This document shows positions 50,497-59,174 of a stretch of 64,000 nucleotides of DNA, in pieces. The stretch comes from CAVQJU01 sp963729215 (lineage in GTDB: Bacteria; Acidobacteriota; Vicinamibacteria; Vicinamibacterales; CAVVIG01): NCBI GenBank assembly GCA_963729215.1, contig CAVSND010000006.1:1-64000 (forward strand). Reading direction: 5' to 3'. Under the pieces are notes generated by a model. The model was not told where the DNA came from. It saw only the letters and a list, made by a program, of their open reading frames with translations, and did not search any database. Made by a program: the position numbers and the translations under genes. How positions within the stretch are numbered: the first letter of the stretch is position 1; each line of letters opens with the position of its first letter.

Positions 50497-51859
50497 ATGC
50501 GCGTGGCGTGGTTCTCGCCCCTGCCCCCGGACACGTCCGGCATCGCCGCGTACAGTGCCGATGTACTCGAGCTCCTCGATAACCCCAATCACGGCTATTC
50601 GATCGACCGTTTTGTCGATCGACCCGCGGGCTCTGCAGGCCCGGGAAGCGAGCCGCCGCATCGTTCGGTATTCAACGCGCACGACTTCGTCTGGAAACAG
50701 CAGCGTGCGCCCTACGACCTCATCGTTTATCAACTCGGCAACGCCCGCTGGCACGACTATATGTGGGCGTACATGCTGGCCTATCCCGGACTCGTCGTCC
50801 TGCACGATATCCGCGTCCATCACGCGCGTGCCCGCAGCCTCCTGAAACAGGGACGCCCGGATGACTACCGCCGGGAATTTCGCTACGACCACCCCGATGC
50901 GCCGCCGGGCGTGGAGGAATACGCGGTCGAAGGGCTGAGCGGATCGATCTACTACTTCTGGTCGATGCTGCCGGCCGTGCTCCGCACCGCGCGTCTTGTC
51001 GCGGTGCACAACGCCCGGGTGGCCGCGGACCTGCGCGAGGAGACTCCGGGTCTGCGTGTCGACACCATTCGCATGGGTGTGCCTGCATCGCTCACGCGCG
51101 AGGCGTTGACGTCGGACGGCCGCGAAACCGTACGTCGCGGTCTGCACATTCGCGACGCGGCGACCGTATTTGTTGCCTTCGGCCACGTGACCGCTCGAAA
51201 AGCGCATCGAGCCGATTCTTCAGGCGCTGGCGGCGCTCGTCGCCACTGGAGCCGATGCGCATCTCGTGCTCGTCGGGCAGGCTACCGGTTTGCCATCGCT
51301 TCCGGCGCTGATCGATCGGCAGGGCCTTGCCGGCCGGGTCCACGTGACGGGGTACGTCGAAGACGACCGCGTCGCGGCGTATCTCGCAGCCGCTGACGCC
51401 TGCCTGTGCCTTCGCTGGCCGACAGCCGGGGAAACGTCCGCCTCGTGGCTGCGGGCGCTCGCGGCGGCGAGGCCGACGGTCGTGACCCGCCTGGCGCACC
51501 TCGCGGATGTGCCAACGCTCGACGCCACGACGTGGCGGCCGTCGCACGCGTCACAGGCGCCGGTCGCGATCTCGGTTGATTTGCTGGACGAAGAGGCGGG
51601 GTTGTTCCGGGCGATGAGTGCGCTGGTGTCGGACGGAGAGCTTCGATCGGCCTTGTCGCGCGCGGGCCACGAGTTCTGGTCGCGCGAACACACGATCGAG
51701 CTGATGGCGGAGGACTACAGGCGGGTCATGCGCGACGCCGCGACGCTCCCGGCGCCGCGGGTTGAAGGACTCCCCTCGCACTTCACCGCCGACTACTCGT
51801 GGCTGGTGCGCAGGATCTCAGAAGAGGCGGGGGTCGAAATCGCGTTCCCCGGACCGTGA
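50497..51859 (+). CDS. Glycosyltransferase (GT4-like), +1 frameshift
   Basis: The protein starts MRVAWFSPLPPDTSGIAAYSADVLELL, a GT-B fold acceptor domain with HNARVAADL and RMGVPA before the linker. The C-terminal donor domain (HLVLVGQATGLPSLPALIDRQGLAGRVHVTGYVEDDRVAAYLAAADACLCLRWP, then TAGETSASWLRALAAARPTVV) is in another frame because of one extra base near 51190-51194. The repaired length is about 453 residues. It stands alone beside the nuo operon; the acceptor is unknown. Confidence 0.85.
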
Positions 51860-51877
51860 CCCCGTCGAACGAGCGTT

Positions 51878-52147
51878 TCAGGCTTCGAGAAGCGACGAGG
51901 TCTCGGCCATGCGGCGATCGATTTCGGCCATGGCCTGTCCGATCTGATCGCGCCGGCGCTCGTGCGAGGTCGCCGAGAACTGGCGCTCGAGTTCGGTCCG
52001 CGCGAGCCGCAGCGACTCGAGCTGCCTGACAGCTTCGGGATCGCGCACGTCGCGGAGTTGAGCCTTCGCGCGCTCGCGTTCCAGCTCTTCCATCCGTTCC
52101 TGTATTCTCGAATCCGCGTCGATTAATCCTTCGCCAGCATCGCCCAT
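51878..52147 (-). CDS. Small coiled-coil hypothetical protein
   Basis: An 89-residue, highly charged helix (SRIQERMEELERERAKAQLRDVRD, LARTELERQFSATSHERRRDQIGQAMAEIDRRMAE) that would form a coiled coil. There is no recognisable domain. A consensus TATAAT lies 8 nt before the ATG, suggesting leaderless transcription. It is divergent from lhr. Confidence 0.65.
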   Translation of the reverse strand: MGDAGEGLIDADSRIQERMEELERERAKAQLRDVRDPEAVRQLESLRLARTELERQFSATSHERRRDQIGQAMAEIDRRMAETSSLLEA

Positions 52148-52155
52148 ATTTTCAC

Positions 52156-52163
52156 ATTATAAG
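52156..52163. promoter_or_regulatory. Overlapping divergent -10 elements (lhr and coiled-coil gene)
   Basis: On the plus strand TATAAG (52158-52163) lies 8 nt before the lhr GTG. On the minus strand TATAAT (52156-52161) lies 8 nt before the opposite ATG. One near-symmetric AT patch could serve both genes, and both would be leaderless. Confidence 0.5.
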
Positions 52164-52171
52164 ATGACTGC

Positions 52172-55100
52172 GTGACCGCGCGTTCCTCTTCCGACTCACT
52201 CGCGCTGTTTCATCCCGCGGTTCGCGCCTGGTTCGAAGCGAGCTTCGAAGCACCGACCCGACCGCAGACGCTCGGCTGGCCCGCCATCGCACGTGGCGAG
52301 TCAACGCTGATCCTCTCGCCGACGGGAAGTGGAAAGACCCTGACGGCATTTCTCTGGTGCCTCGATCGCCTGATGTTCGCGCCCCTGCCGGAGAAACTTC
52401 AGCGCTGTCGCGTGCTGTACGTTTCGCCCCTCAAGGCGCTGGCCGTCGACGTCGAACGAAATCTCCGCGCACCGCTCGCCGGCATTTCCCAGGTCGCGGC
52501 CTCCCGGGGTGACACTCACGTCCAACCTGTGATCGCCGTCCGTACCGGCGACACCCCGGCGGCCGAGCGGGCCCGCTTCCTCCGCGAACCCTCGGACATC
52601 CTTATTACGACGCCCGAATCACTCTATTTACTTCTGACCTCGAACGCCCGGGAAGCGCTTCGTTCCGTGGATACGGTCATCGTGGACGAGATTCACGCGC
52701 TCGTTCCGACCAAGCGGGGCGCTCATCTGATGCTGTCGCTCGAGCGCCTGGCGGCCTTCGCCGCCACCCCGCCTCAGCGGATCGGCCTGTCCGCCACCCA
52801 GCGTCCCCTCGATGAGGTCGCCCGGTTCCTGGGCGGCGCAGAAGGGGGCAGGCCGCAGACGGCTGCCAGCAGCCGGCGTTCGCGAGCCGGCAAACGGATC
52901 TCGGGCAAACGACCACTATCCGCGGAGCGGCGGGCGCCGGCCGCCACACTCGATCAGGAGTTCTCGGCGCACCGCACCATCCGCTACCGGCCCGTGACGA
53001 TAGTGGATGCCGGCCAGAAAAAACGGCTCGCGCTGAGCATCCAGGTACCAGTTGAGGACATGGCCCGGCTGACCACGGCCGATGAGATCCCGAGCGGCCC
53101 GTTATCAGTCGGCGACACGCGGCCGTCCATCTGGGCAGCGATCCACCCGCGGCTGCTCGAGCTGGTTCGCACCCACCGATCGACCCTGATCTTCGTGAAC
53201 AGCCGCCGCCTGGCCGAGCGGCTGGCAGGCGCGCTCAACGAGCTCGCGGGCGAAACACTTGTGCGATCGCACCACGGCTCCATCGCGCGGGAGCAACGGG
53301 TCGAGGTCGAGGATCTGCTCAAGAGCGGCTCGCTCCGCGCGCTCGTCGCCACGTCCTCGCTCGAGCTCGGCATCGACATGGGCGCGATCGATCTGGTCGT
53401 GCAGATCGAGGCGCCGCCCTCGGTCGCCAGCGGCCTGCAGCGGATCGGCCGTGGCGGCCACCAGGTGAACGCCGTCAGCGAAGGCGTCATCTTCCCGAAG
53501 TTCCGCGGCGACCTGGTGGCCTGCGCGGCGGTGGCCCGCGCGATGCACGACGGGGCGGTCGAAGCCACGCGCTACCCGCGAAACCCGCTCGATATCGTGG
53601 CGCAGCAGATTGTGGCGATGACGGCGATGGACACGTGGAATGCCGACGAGCTGTTCGACACCATTCGCCGTGCGGCGCCGTTTTCTGAACTCAGCCGCGG
53701 TGTCTACGACGGCGTGCTCGACATGCTGTCCGGGCGCTACCCCTCGGACGAGTTCGCGGAGCTCAGGCCGCGCATCACGTGGGACCGGCTGGCCGGGACG
53801 ATCGCCGGACGCGAGGGCGCCAAGCGTGTGGCCGTCATCAACGGCGGAACGATTCCCGACAGGGGCCTCTACGGCGTCTTCCTCGTGGGCGCGGGCCCCG
53901 GCGCCGCGCGCGTCGGCGAACTGGACGAGGAAATGGTCTTCGAGAGCCGCCCGGGCGAAACCTTTGTCCTCGGCGCATCCTCGTGGCGGATCGAGGAGAT
54001 CACGCACGACCGGGTCCTGGTGTCGCCGGCGCCCGGCGAACCCGGGAAGATGCCGTTCTGGAAGGGGGATCGCGCGGGCCGCCCCCTCGAATTCGGCCTG
54101 GCCATTGGCAAGCTGACGCGGGATCTGCTCCGCCTGCCGCCGGCCGCGGGCATCGAACGCCTGACGCGCGATCACGATCTCGACGCACTGGCCGCGGAAA
54201 ACCTCCTGCAGTATCTGCGCGACCAGATGGCCGCGACGCGCGCCGTTCCCGACGCGTCGACCATCCTCGTCGAGCGCGTCCGCGACGATCTCGGGGACTG
54301 GCGCATCTGCGTGCTCTCTCCGCGCGGCGGGCGGATCCACGCCCCCTGGGCCATGGCAGTCGCCGCCAAGGTGCGCGAGGTCCGAGGCATCGACGTCGAA
54401 ACGCTGTGGGGAGACGATGGGTTCGTGGTGCGCTTTCCGGATGTGGACGAGCCGCCCGACGTGGATCTGCTCCTGCCCGATCCGGACGACGTGCAGGCGC
54501 TCGTCGTCCGGCAGCTCGGCGCGACGGCGCTCTTCGCCGCCAAGTTCCGCGAGAACGCGGCGCGCTCGCTGCTGTTGCCGCGACGGCGGCCGGGCATGCG
54601 CACGCCGCTGTGGCAGCAGCGCAAGCGCTCGGCGGACCTGCTGGCCGTCGCCTCGAAGTTCGGGTCGTTTCCGGTGCTGCTCGAAACGTACCGCGAGTGC
54701 CTGCGGGATTTCTTCGACATGCCGGCGCTCGTCAGCACACTCACCGCCATCAGGAGCCGGAGCATCCGCGTCGTCACGGCGGATTCCGATCAGCCATCGC
54801 CGTTCGCCGCCTCGCTCCTTTTCAGCTACGTCGCAAGCTTCCTGTATGACGGCGACGCGCCGCTCGCGGAGCGGAGGGCGCAGGCACTCGCCGTCGATCA
54901 GGCCCAGCTCCGCGACCTGATCGGCGACGTCGAACTGCGCGAGCTGCTCGACGCCGATTCCATGCAGGCGCTCGAGCGCGAGCTCCAGCGGCTCGACCCG
55001 CGGTACCGCGCGAAAAGCCTCGACGGCGTCCACGACATGCTGCTCTCGCTGGGCGACTTGACGGCCGACGAACTGACGGCCCGCACGACAGGGCCCGACG

Positions 55101-56788
55101 TGGCGGCCATGGCCGACGATCTCGTTCGAGCGCGACGCGCGCTCGCGGTCCGTATCGGCGGCCAGGCCCGTTACATTGCCGTCGAGGACGCGGCGCGGTA
55201 TCGCGATGCCCTGGGCGTCCCGCCGCCGGTCGGCGTCCCCGAGGCGCTGCTCGCGCCCACGCCGGATCCCCTCGGCAACCTGGTGAAACGCTATGCCCGC
55301 ACGCATGCGCCGTTCGGTCCCGATGCGTTCGCCGCCCGCTACGCGCTCGGAACGGCCGTCGTGGAATCGACGCTGATGCGGCTGGCCGGTGACGGTCAGC
55401 TGGCCGAGGGCGAGTTCACGCCCGGCGCGGTGGGCCGCGAGTGGACCGACAACGGCGTGCTGCGGCAACTGCGGCGCCGGTCGCTCGCCAGACTACGCCA
55501 CGAAATCGAGCCGGTCGAGCAGGCGGTGCTCGGGCGTCTCGCGACCAGCTGGCAGGCCGTCACCAGGCGCCGGCACGGCCCCGACGCGCTGCTCGATGTC
55601 ATCGAACAGCTTCAAGGCGCTCCGCTCGCGGCGTCCATCCTCGAAACGGAAATCCTTCCCGCCCGGATCGCCGCCTACGATCCCGCCGATCTGGACGCCA
55701 TCGCATCGGCCGGCGAGGTCGTCTGGAGGGGCATCGAGCCGCTGGGCGCGCGAGACGGACGGGTCGCGTTGTATCTGGCCGACCAGCTGCCACGGCTGCT
55801 GCCGCCGAAGGTCCCGGGCACGCAGGACGAGGATGCGCGCGAGACGGCCATCGTCGAATTTCTGCGCACGCGCGGCGCGAGCTATTTCGGCGCGCTGCAC
55901 GACGCCGTCGGCGGCGGCTACCCCGACGAGACGGTCGCGGCGCTCTGGCGCCTGGTCTGGACCGGCGTGATCACGAACGACACGTTCCACGCCCTTCGCG
56001 CGTTCGCCCACGCGCACGCGCCGAGGCGCCGGCAGCGGAAGGCCGGGCCCGTGCCCTTCCGGTCGCGCCGCCTCGCGCCGCCATCGGCCGAAGGCCGCTG
56101 GGCGATCGTCCGCGGCGCCGAGACTGATACCAAGGGCCGCGCGACCGCCTGGGCGACAGCGTGGGCCCAGCAGCTGCTCGCCCGCCACGGGGTCCTGACG
56201 CGCGAAGCCGTCATGTCGGAGTCCTCTCCCGGAGGATTCGGCGTCGTCTATCCGGTGCTCAAGGCCATGGAGGAAAGCGGCCGCATACGACGCGGCTACT
56301 TCGTTGCGGGCCTGGGCGCGACGCAGTTCGCCCTGCCAGGCGCGCTCGATCTGCTTCGCTCGCTGCGCGATCCATCAGGCGGGACGGACGAAGATGCGCG
56401 GGTGGTGGTGCTGTCAGCGACGGATCCGGCCAACCCCTACGGCTCCACACTCAAGTTCCCCGCGTCGGGCAGCCGGAGTCCCTCGAGAATCGTCGGCGCG
56501 ACGGTGATCCTGGTCGACGGCGCGATCGCGGCGTGGCTGGCGCGGGGCGACAGGCAGCTCGTGACCTTCCTTCCCGAAGGCGAGCCCGAGCGAACAAAGC
56601 AGGCCCGCGGCATCGCGCAGGTGCTCATCGACCGCGCGCGCGCGGGCGGCGACTCTCCGCGCGGCATGCTGATCGAAGAGATCGACGGCCAGCCGCCGGC
56701 CGCTCATCCGCTCGCGCCGTTCCTGGCCGCGGCCGGCTTCGTCGGCGGAGCGCTGGGCTTCCAGGCGACCTTCCATGCCCGAAGGTGA
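52172..56788 (+). CDS. lhr: Lhr-type ATP-dependent helicase (long form)
   Basis: A 1538-residue DEAD/H-like superfamily 2 helicase implicated in DNA repair. Walker A is SPTGSGKT (about residue 50), the Walker B box is VIVDEIHALVPTKRG, motif III is GLSATQRP and motif VI is QRIGRGGHQ. The Lhr winged-helix and beta-barrel domain follow (to about residue 850). The long C-terminal region is the Lhr-CTD, linked in E. coli to uracil-DNA glycosylase activity. A low-complexity insert (about residues 222-265) interrupts the motor. nei follows with a 14-bp overlap. Confidence 0.93.
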   Translation: MTARSSSDSLALFHPAVRAWFEASFEAPTRPQTLGWPAIARGESTLILSPTGSGKTLTAFLWCLDRLMFAPLPEKLQRCRVLYVSPLKALAVDVERNLRAPLAGISQVAASRGDTHVQPVIAVRTGDTPAAERARFLREPSDILITTPESLYLLLTSNAREALRSVDTVIVDEIHALVPTKRGAHLMLSLERLAAFAATPPQRIGLSATQRPLDEVARFLGGAEGGRPQTAASSRRSRAGKRISGKRPLSAERRAPAATLDQEFSAHRTIRYRPVTIVDAGQKKRLALSIQVPVEDMARLTTADEIPSGPLSVGDTRPSIWAAIHPRLLELVRTHRSTLIFVNSRRLAERLAGALNELAGETLVRSHHGSIAREQRVEVEDLLKSGSLRALVATSSLELGIDMGAIDLVVQIEAPPSVASGLQRIGRGGHQVNAVSEGVIFPKFRGDLVACAAVARAMHDGAVEATRYPRNPLDIVAQQIVAMTAMDTWNADELFDTIRRAAPFSELSRGVYDGVLDMLSGRYPSDEFAELRPRITWDRLAGTIAGREGAKRVAVINGGTIPDRGLYGVFLVGAGPGAARVGELDEEMVFESRPGETFVLGASSWRIEEITHDRVLVSPAPGEPGKMPFWKGDRAGRPLEFGLAIGKLTRDLLRLPPAAGIERLTRDHDLDALAAENLLQYLRDQMAATRAVPDASTILVERVRDDLGDWRICVLSPRGGRIHAPWAMAVAAKVREVRGIDVETLWGDDGFVVRFPDVDEPPDVDLLLPDPDDVQALVVRQLGATALFAAKFRENAARSLLLPRRRPGMRTPLWQQRKRSADLLAVASKFGSFPVLLETYRECLRDFFDMPALVSTLTAIRSRSIRVVTADSDQPSPFAASLLFSYVASFLYDGDAPLAERRAQALAVDQAQLRDLIGDVELRELLDADSMQALERELQRLDPRYRAKSLDGVHDMLLSLGDLTADELTARTTGPDVAAMADDLVRARRALAVRIGGQARYIAVEDAARYRDALGVPPPVGVPEALLAPTPDPLGNLVKRYARTHAPFGPDAFAARYALGTAVVESTLMRLAGDGQLAEGEFTPGAVGREWTDNGVLRQLRRRSLARLRHEIEPVEQAVLGRLATSWQAVTRRRHGPDALLDVIEQLQGAPLAASILETEILPARIAAYDPADLDAIASAGEVVWRGIEPLGARDGRVALYLADQLPRLLPPKVPGTQDEDARETAIVEFLRTRGASYFGALHDAVGGGYPDETVAALWRLVWTGVITNDTFHALRAFAHAHAPRRRQRKAGPVPFRSRRLAPPSAEGRWAIVRGAETDTKGRATAWATAWAQQLLARHGVLTREAVMSESSPGGFGVVYPVLKAMEESGRIRRGYFVAGLGATQFALPGALDLLRSLRDPSGGTDEDARVVVLSATDPANPYGSTLKFPASGSRSPSRIVGATVILVDGAIAAWLARGDRQLVTFLPEGEPERTKQARGIAQVLIDRARAGGDSPRGMLIEEIDGQPPAAHPLAPFLAAAGFVGGALGFQATFHARR

Positions 56789-57606
56789 CACGATCTTTCG
56801 CACGGCGCAGGCGCTCCACCGCCACCTCGCCGGACGCATCGTGACCCGCTTCGAATCAGTGTTTCCCGCCCTGACGCGGATCGATCACGATCGGCCGCTG
56901 GCCGGCCGCACGGTCGAGCGGGTGATCTCGCGCGGCAAACACATCCTCATGACGTTTTCAGGCGACCTCGTGCTGCATACCCACATGCGCATGCACGGCA
57001 GCTGGCACGGCTATCCGCCGGGCGCGAGGTGGCGGATGCCCGCGCGCGATATGCGCGTGCTGGTGGGGACGGCCGACTTTATCGCCGTCGGATTCAACGT
57101 GCCGGTTGCCGAATTGTTGACGGCGCGCGAACTGCTGCGCCACGAGGCGCTGCGCGAGCTGGGTCCGGATCTGCTCGATGAGCCGTTCGATCTGGAAACC
57201 GCGGCTCAGCGCGCGCATGCGGAAGGCGGGCGGGCCATCGCGGATGTGCTGTTGAACCAGCGCGTGGTCGCTGGTATCGGCAACGTCTTCAAGTCGGAGA
57301 TCCTCTTCGTTGCCGGGATCTACCCCTTCACTCCGGCAGCGGAAATCTCGAGCGGCGATTTGAAACGGATTCTTGGCGTCGGGCGAGAGTTATTGCGCGC
57401 GAACACCACCAACCGCGGAAACGTCGCGCCGTCTCGAGGGAGGCGAACGCGCGACAGCCTGGACCCCGGCGCGTCCCTCTGGGTGTACGGACGGGCCGGC
57501 AAGCCGTGCAGGAAGTGCGGATCGGCGATCCAGGCGAAGAAGACAGGCCTCGACGCGAGGCTCACCTACTGGTGCCCGCGTTGCCAGGCGGCGTCAGGTG
57601 ATGTAG
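56775..57606 (+). CDS. nei: Endonuclease VIII/formamidopyrimidine-DNA glycosylase family (Nei), 3' frame disturbed
   Basis: Nei excises oxidised bases with the N-terminal proline as nucleophile (MPEGDTIFRTA). The helix-two-turn-helix (GIGNVFKSEILFVAGIYP) and zinc finger (CRKCGSAIQAKKTG...YWCPRCQ) are complete. In this frame no stop occurs until 58469, which runs antisense through the next gene. One extra base just after CPRCQ would give a TAG at 57604-57606, so that end is used here. The lhr-nei overlap suggests a joint repair role. Confidence 0.85.
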
Positions 57607-57691
57607 CTGCAACGTCGTTCAAGCCCGTAGCCGGCGAACGTCCGCCAAGGCTGCCGGCGAACGTCTACGGCTTTGCAACGCTGGACGCTAC
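57603..57691. repeat. BIME-like palindrome cluster with GTAG feet after nei
   Basis: GTAG occurs at 57603 and again at 57627, and CTAC (its complement) at 57665 and 57688. Between them are duplicated GCCGGCGAACGT blocks and imperfect inverted repeats. The first GTAG supplies the reconstructed TAG stop of nei. Confidence 0.6.
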
Positions 57692-57695
57692 GGCT

Positions 57696-58497
57696 TCAAC
57701 GCTGGCCGTGGTGGTCGTCGTTCTGCAGGAGCTTCCCGTCCTGTTCGGTGCAGTGTGGCGATTCTTCGAGCGGCTCGGTGGACGGTTTCACCTCGCGCGC
57801 CGGCATCGTCCACGGTGCGGTCAGGACCTTCGGGTCGTCCACGGTCACCTGGTACACCAGGTTCGCGCCGTTCCGCCAGAAACGCTCGGTCACATGCATC
57901 GCGTCGCTGTGGAAGTAGCCGCCTTCCCCGAACCACGTGTCTTCGACGAAGCCCACCGCGTCAACGACCAGCACGTTGCCTTCCCACCGGCCGACCGAAT
58001 CGCCGTAGTACGACGGATTCGGGTCTTTCCGGTGGGCGCGTCCGTCTGTCGGAATGATGCGGTACGGATCGCCGGAGATGTCCTCGTAGAGGAAAACCAT
58101 CTCGTTGGGCAGTTGAATGATGCGGCGCGGCGACCCGATGCGCGGCACGCCGGGCTTGCCGCAATAGAAGACATTGTCGGTCCGGCTCTCGTGGTCGAAC
58201 AGATCCTTCACCTTCGCCCGCAGCTCGGGCTTGTAGGACGGCTCGGGCGTGGAGGGCAGCGCACCCGGCACGGCGCCGGCCGGCCTGCGACCGCTGGCGT
58301 CGATGCCCTTCACCGTCACGGCGCCGTTGACCTGGCGCTTGATCGCGAGCGGCGGAAGGTCGATGGAGAACAGCCACGTGCCGCTCAAATCCGGATGGCT
58401 CGGTCGTCTGTCCAGCCGCCGGACCAGCGGCCTGTGCCGCCGCCAGCGCTGTCGTCAGGACCGCGATGACCGAAACGACGGAGAGATGTTTGTTCAT
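57696..58497 (-). CDS. Secreted conserved protein, +1 frameshift
   Basis: A signal peptide (MNKHLSVVSVIAVLTTALAAAQAAG) is followed, after one extra base near 58395-58400, by DLSGTWLFSIDLPPLAIKRQVNGAVTVKG in another frame. Later sections (PNEMVFLYEDISGDPYRIIPTDGR, DSVGRWEGNVLVVDAVGFVEDTWF, DAMHVTERFWRNG) recall acidobacterial secreted proteins often found next to DUF6152. The repaired length is about 266 residues. The function is unknown. It is followed by nei in convergent orientation and preceded by the DUF6152 gene. Confidence 0.75.
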
Positions 58498-58510
58498 CGT
58501 TGGACTCCCG

Positions 58511-58909
58511 CTATGGGGCGGCGGCCCCGGGGGCGACGAGCTCGAGCGAGTTGCCGTCCGAGAAGGTCAGCTTGACGAGGTACCCGTATTGCGAGCCATC
58601 TTTGGCGCGGTTGCCTTCGACGATGACTGTCTGGCCGATCGCTTTCGCGAGATCCGCGCGGCTCACACCCACGCGGCGGAACCAGGCGGGAGGATTGCTC
58701 TCGAATTTCCAGGCGGCATCGGCGCCGCCTTCTTTCGCATTCACAAAGACCACGATGTGGGGATTGACCCAGTCCACCTTCGTCAGCGTACCGGTGAGCG
58801 TCATCCGGTGCGTCATGTCGAATTCGGCTGTGGTGGAATGGTGCGCGGACGCAGGGAACGATCCCGCAATCAGAAGCGAGACCACAAGTAGAGCACGTCT
58901 CACGTTCAC
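58511..58909 (-). CDS. DUF6152 secreted protein
   Basis: A 132-residue protein with a signal peptide (VRRALLVVSLLIAGSFPASAHH) and the DUF6152 block HHSTTAEFDMTHRMTLTGTLTKVDWVNPHIVVFVNAKE. Short OB-like strands follow (GQTVIVEGNRAKDGSQYG). It is probably periplasmic. It lies 13 bp before the DLSGTW-type gene. Confidence 0.88.
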   Translation of the reverse strand: MNVRRALLVVSLLIAGSFPASAHHSTTAEFDMTHRMTLTGTLTKVDWVNPHIVVFVNAKEGGADAAWKFESNPPAWFRRVGVSRADLAKAIGQTVIVEGNRAKDGSQYGYLVKLTFSDGNSLELVAPGAAAP

Positions 58910-58916
58910 CTCCCGC

Positions 58917-58966
58917 CCGGCTGAAGCCGGACGCCACGGATGTACCCGCCTTCAGGCGGACGTAGC
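58917..58966. repeat. Two REP-like palindromes between DUF6152 and fdsD
   Basis: CCGGC-TGAA-GCCGG (58917-58930) and CCGCC-TTCA-GGCGG (58946-58959) lie 15 bp apart, followed by CGTAGCC. The second holds the fdsD stop codon (TGA at 58952-58954) in its loop. Confidence 0.7.
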
Positions 58967-59174
58967 CAGCAGTGCCACCGCCGAGCGAGCGACCGGATCA
59001 AGGCCGGCGCCGCCGGCCTCACGATAGTGCGCGACGATCTCGTGCCTCATCCGGGGATCCCAGTAGCGCTTGATGTGGTTCGCGACGCCCTGCGCGGCCA
59101 CGGCTCTTGTCGGCTTCGGCGTTGAAGAACGCGCCGATATCATTGGCCATCGACACGAGACGTTCGGCTCTCAC
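58952..59174 (-). CDS. fdsD: Formate dehydrogenase delta subunit, +1 frameshift
   Basis: FdsD is a small subunit of NAD-dependent molybdenum formate dehydrogenases. The repaired sequence of about 73 residues starts at GTG 59172-59174 (RAERLVSMANDIGAFFNAEADKS) and continues AVAAQGVANHIKRYWDPRMRHEIVAHYREAGGAGLDPVARSAVALL, the FdsD signature. One extra base near 59100-59106 splits it. The GTG overlaps the fdsA stop (GTGA). Its own stop lies in a REP-like loop. Confidence 0.85.

Noticed and set aside
53105..55468. 787-codon open frame on the minus strand
   Set aside because: Antisense to lhr, which has complete helicase motifs.
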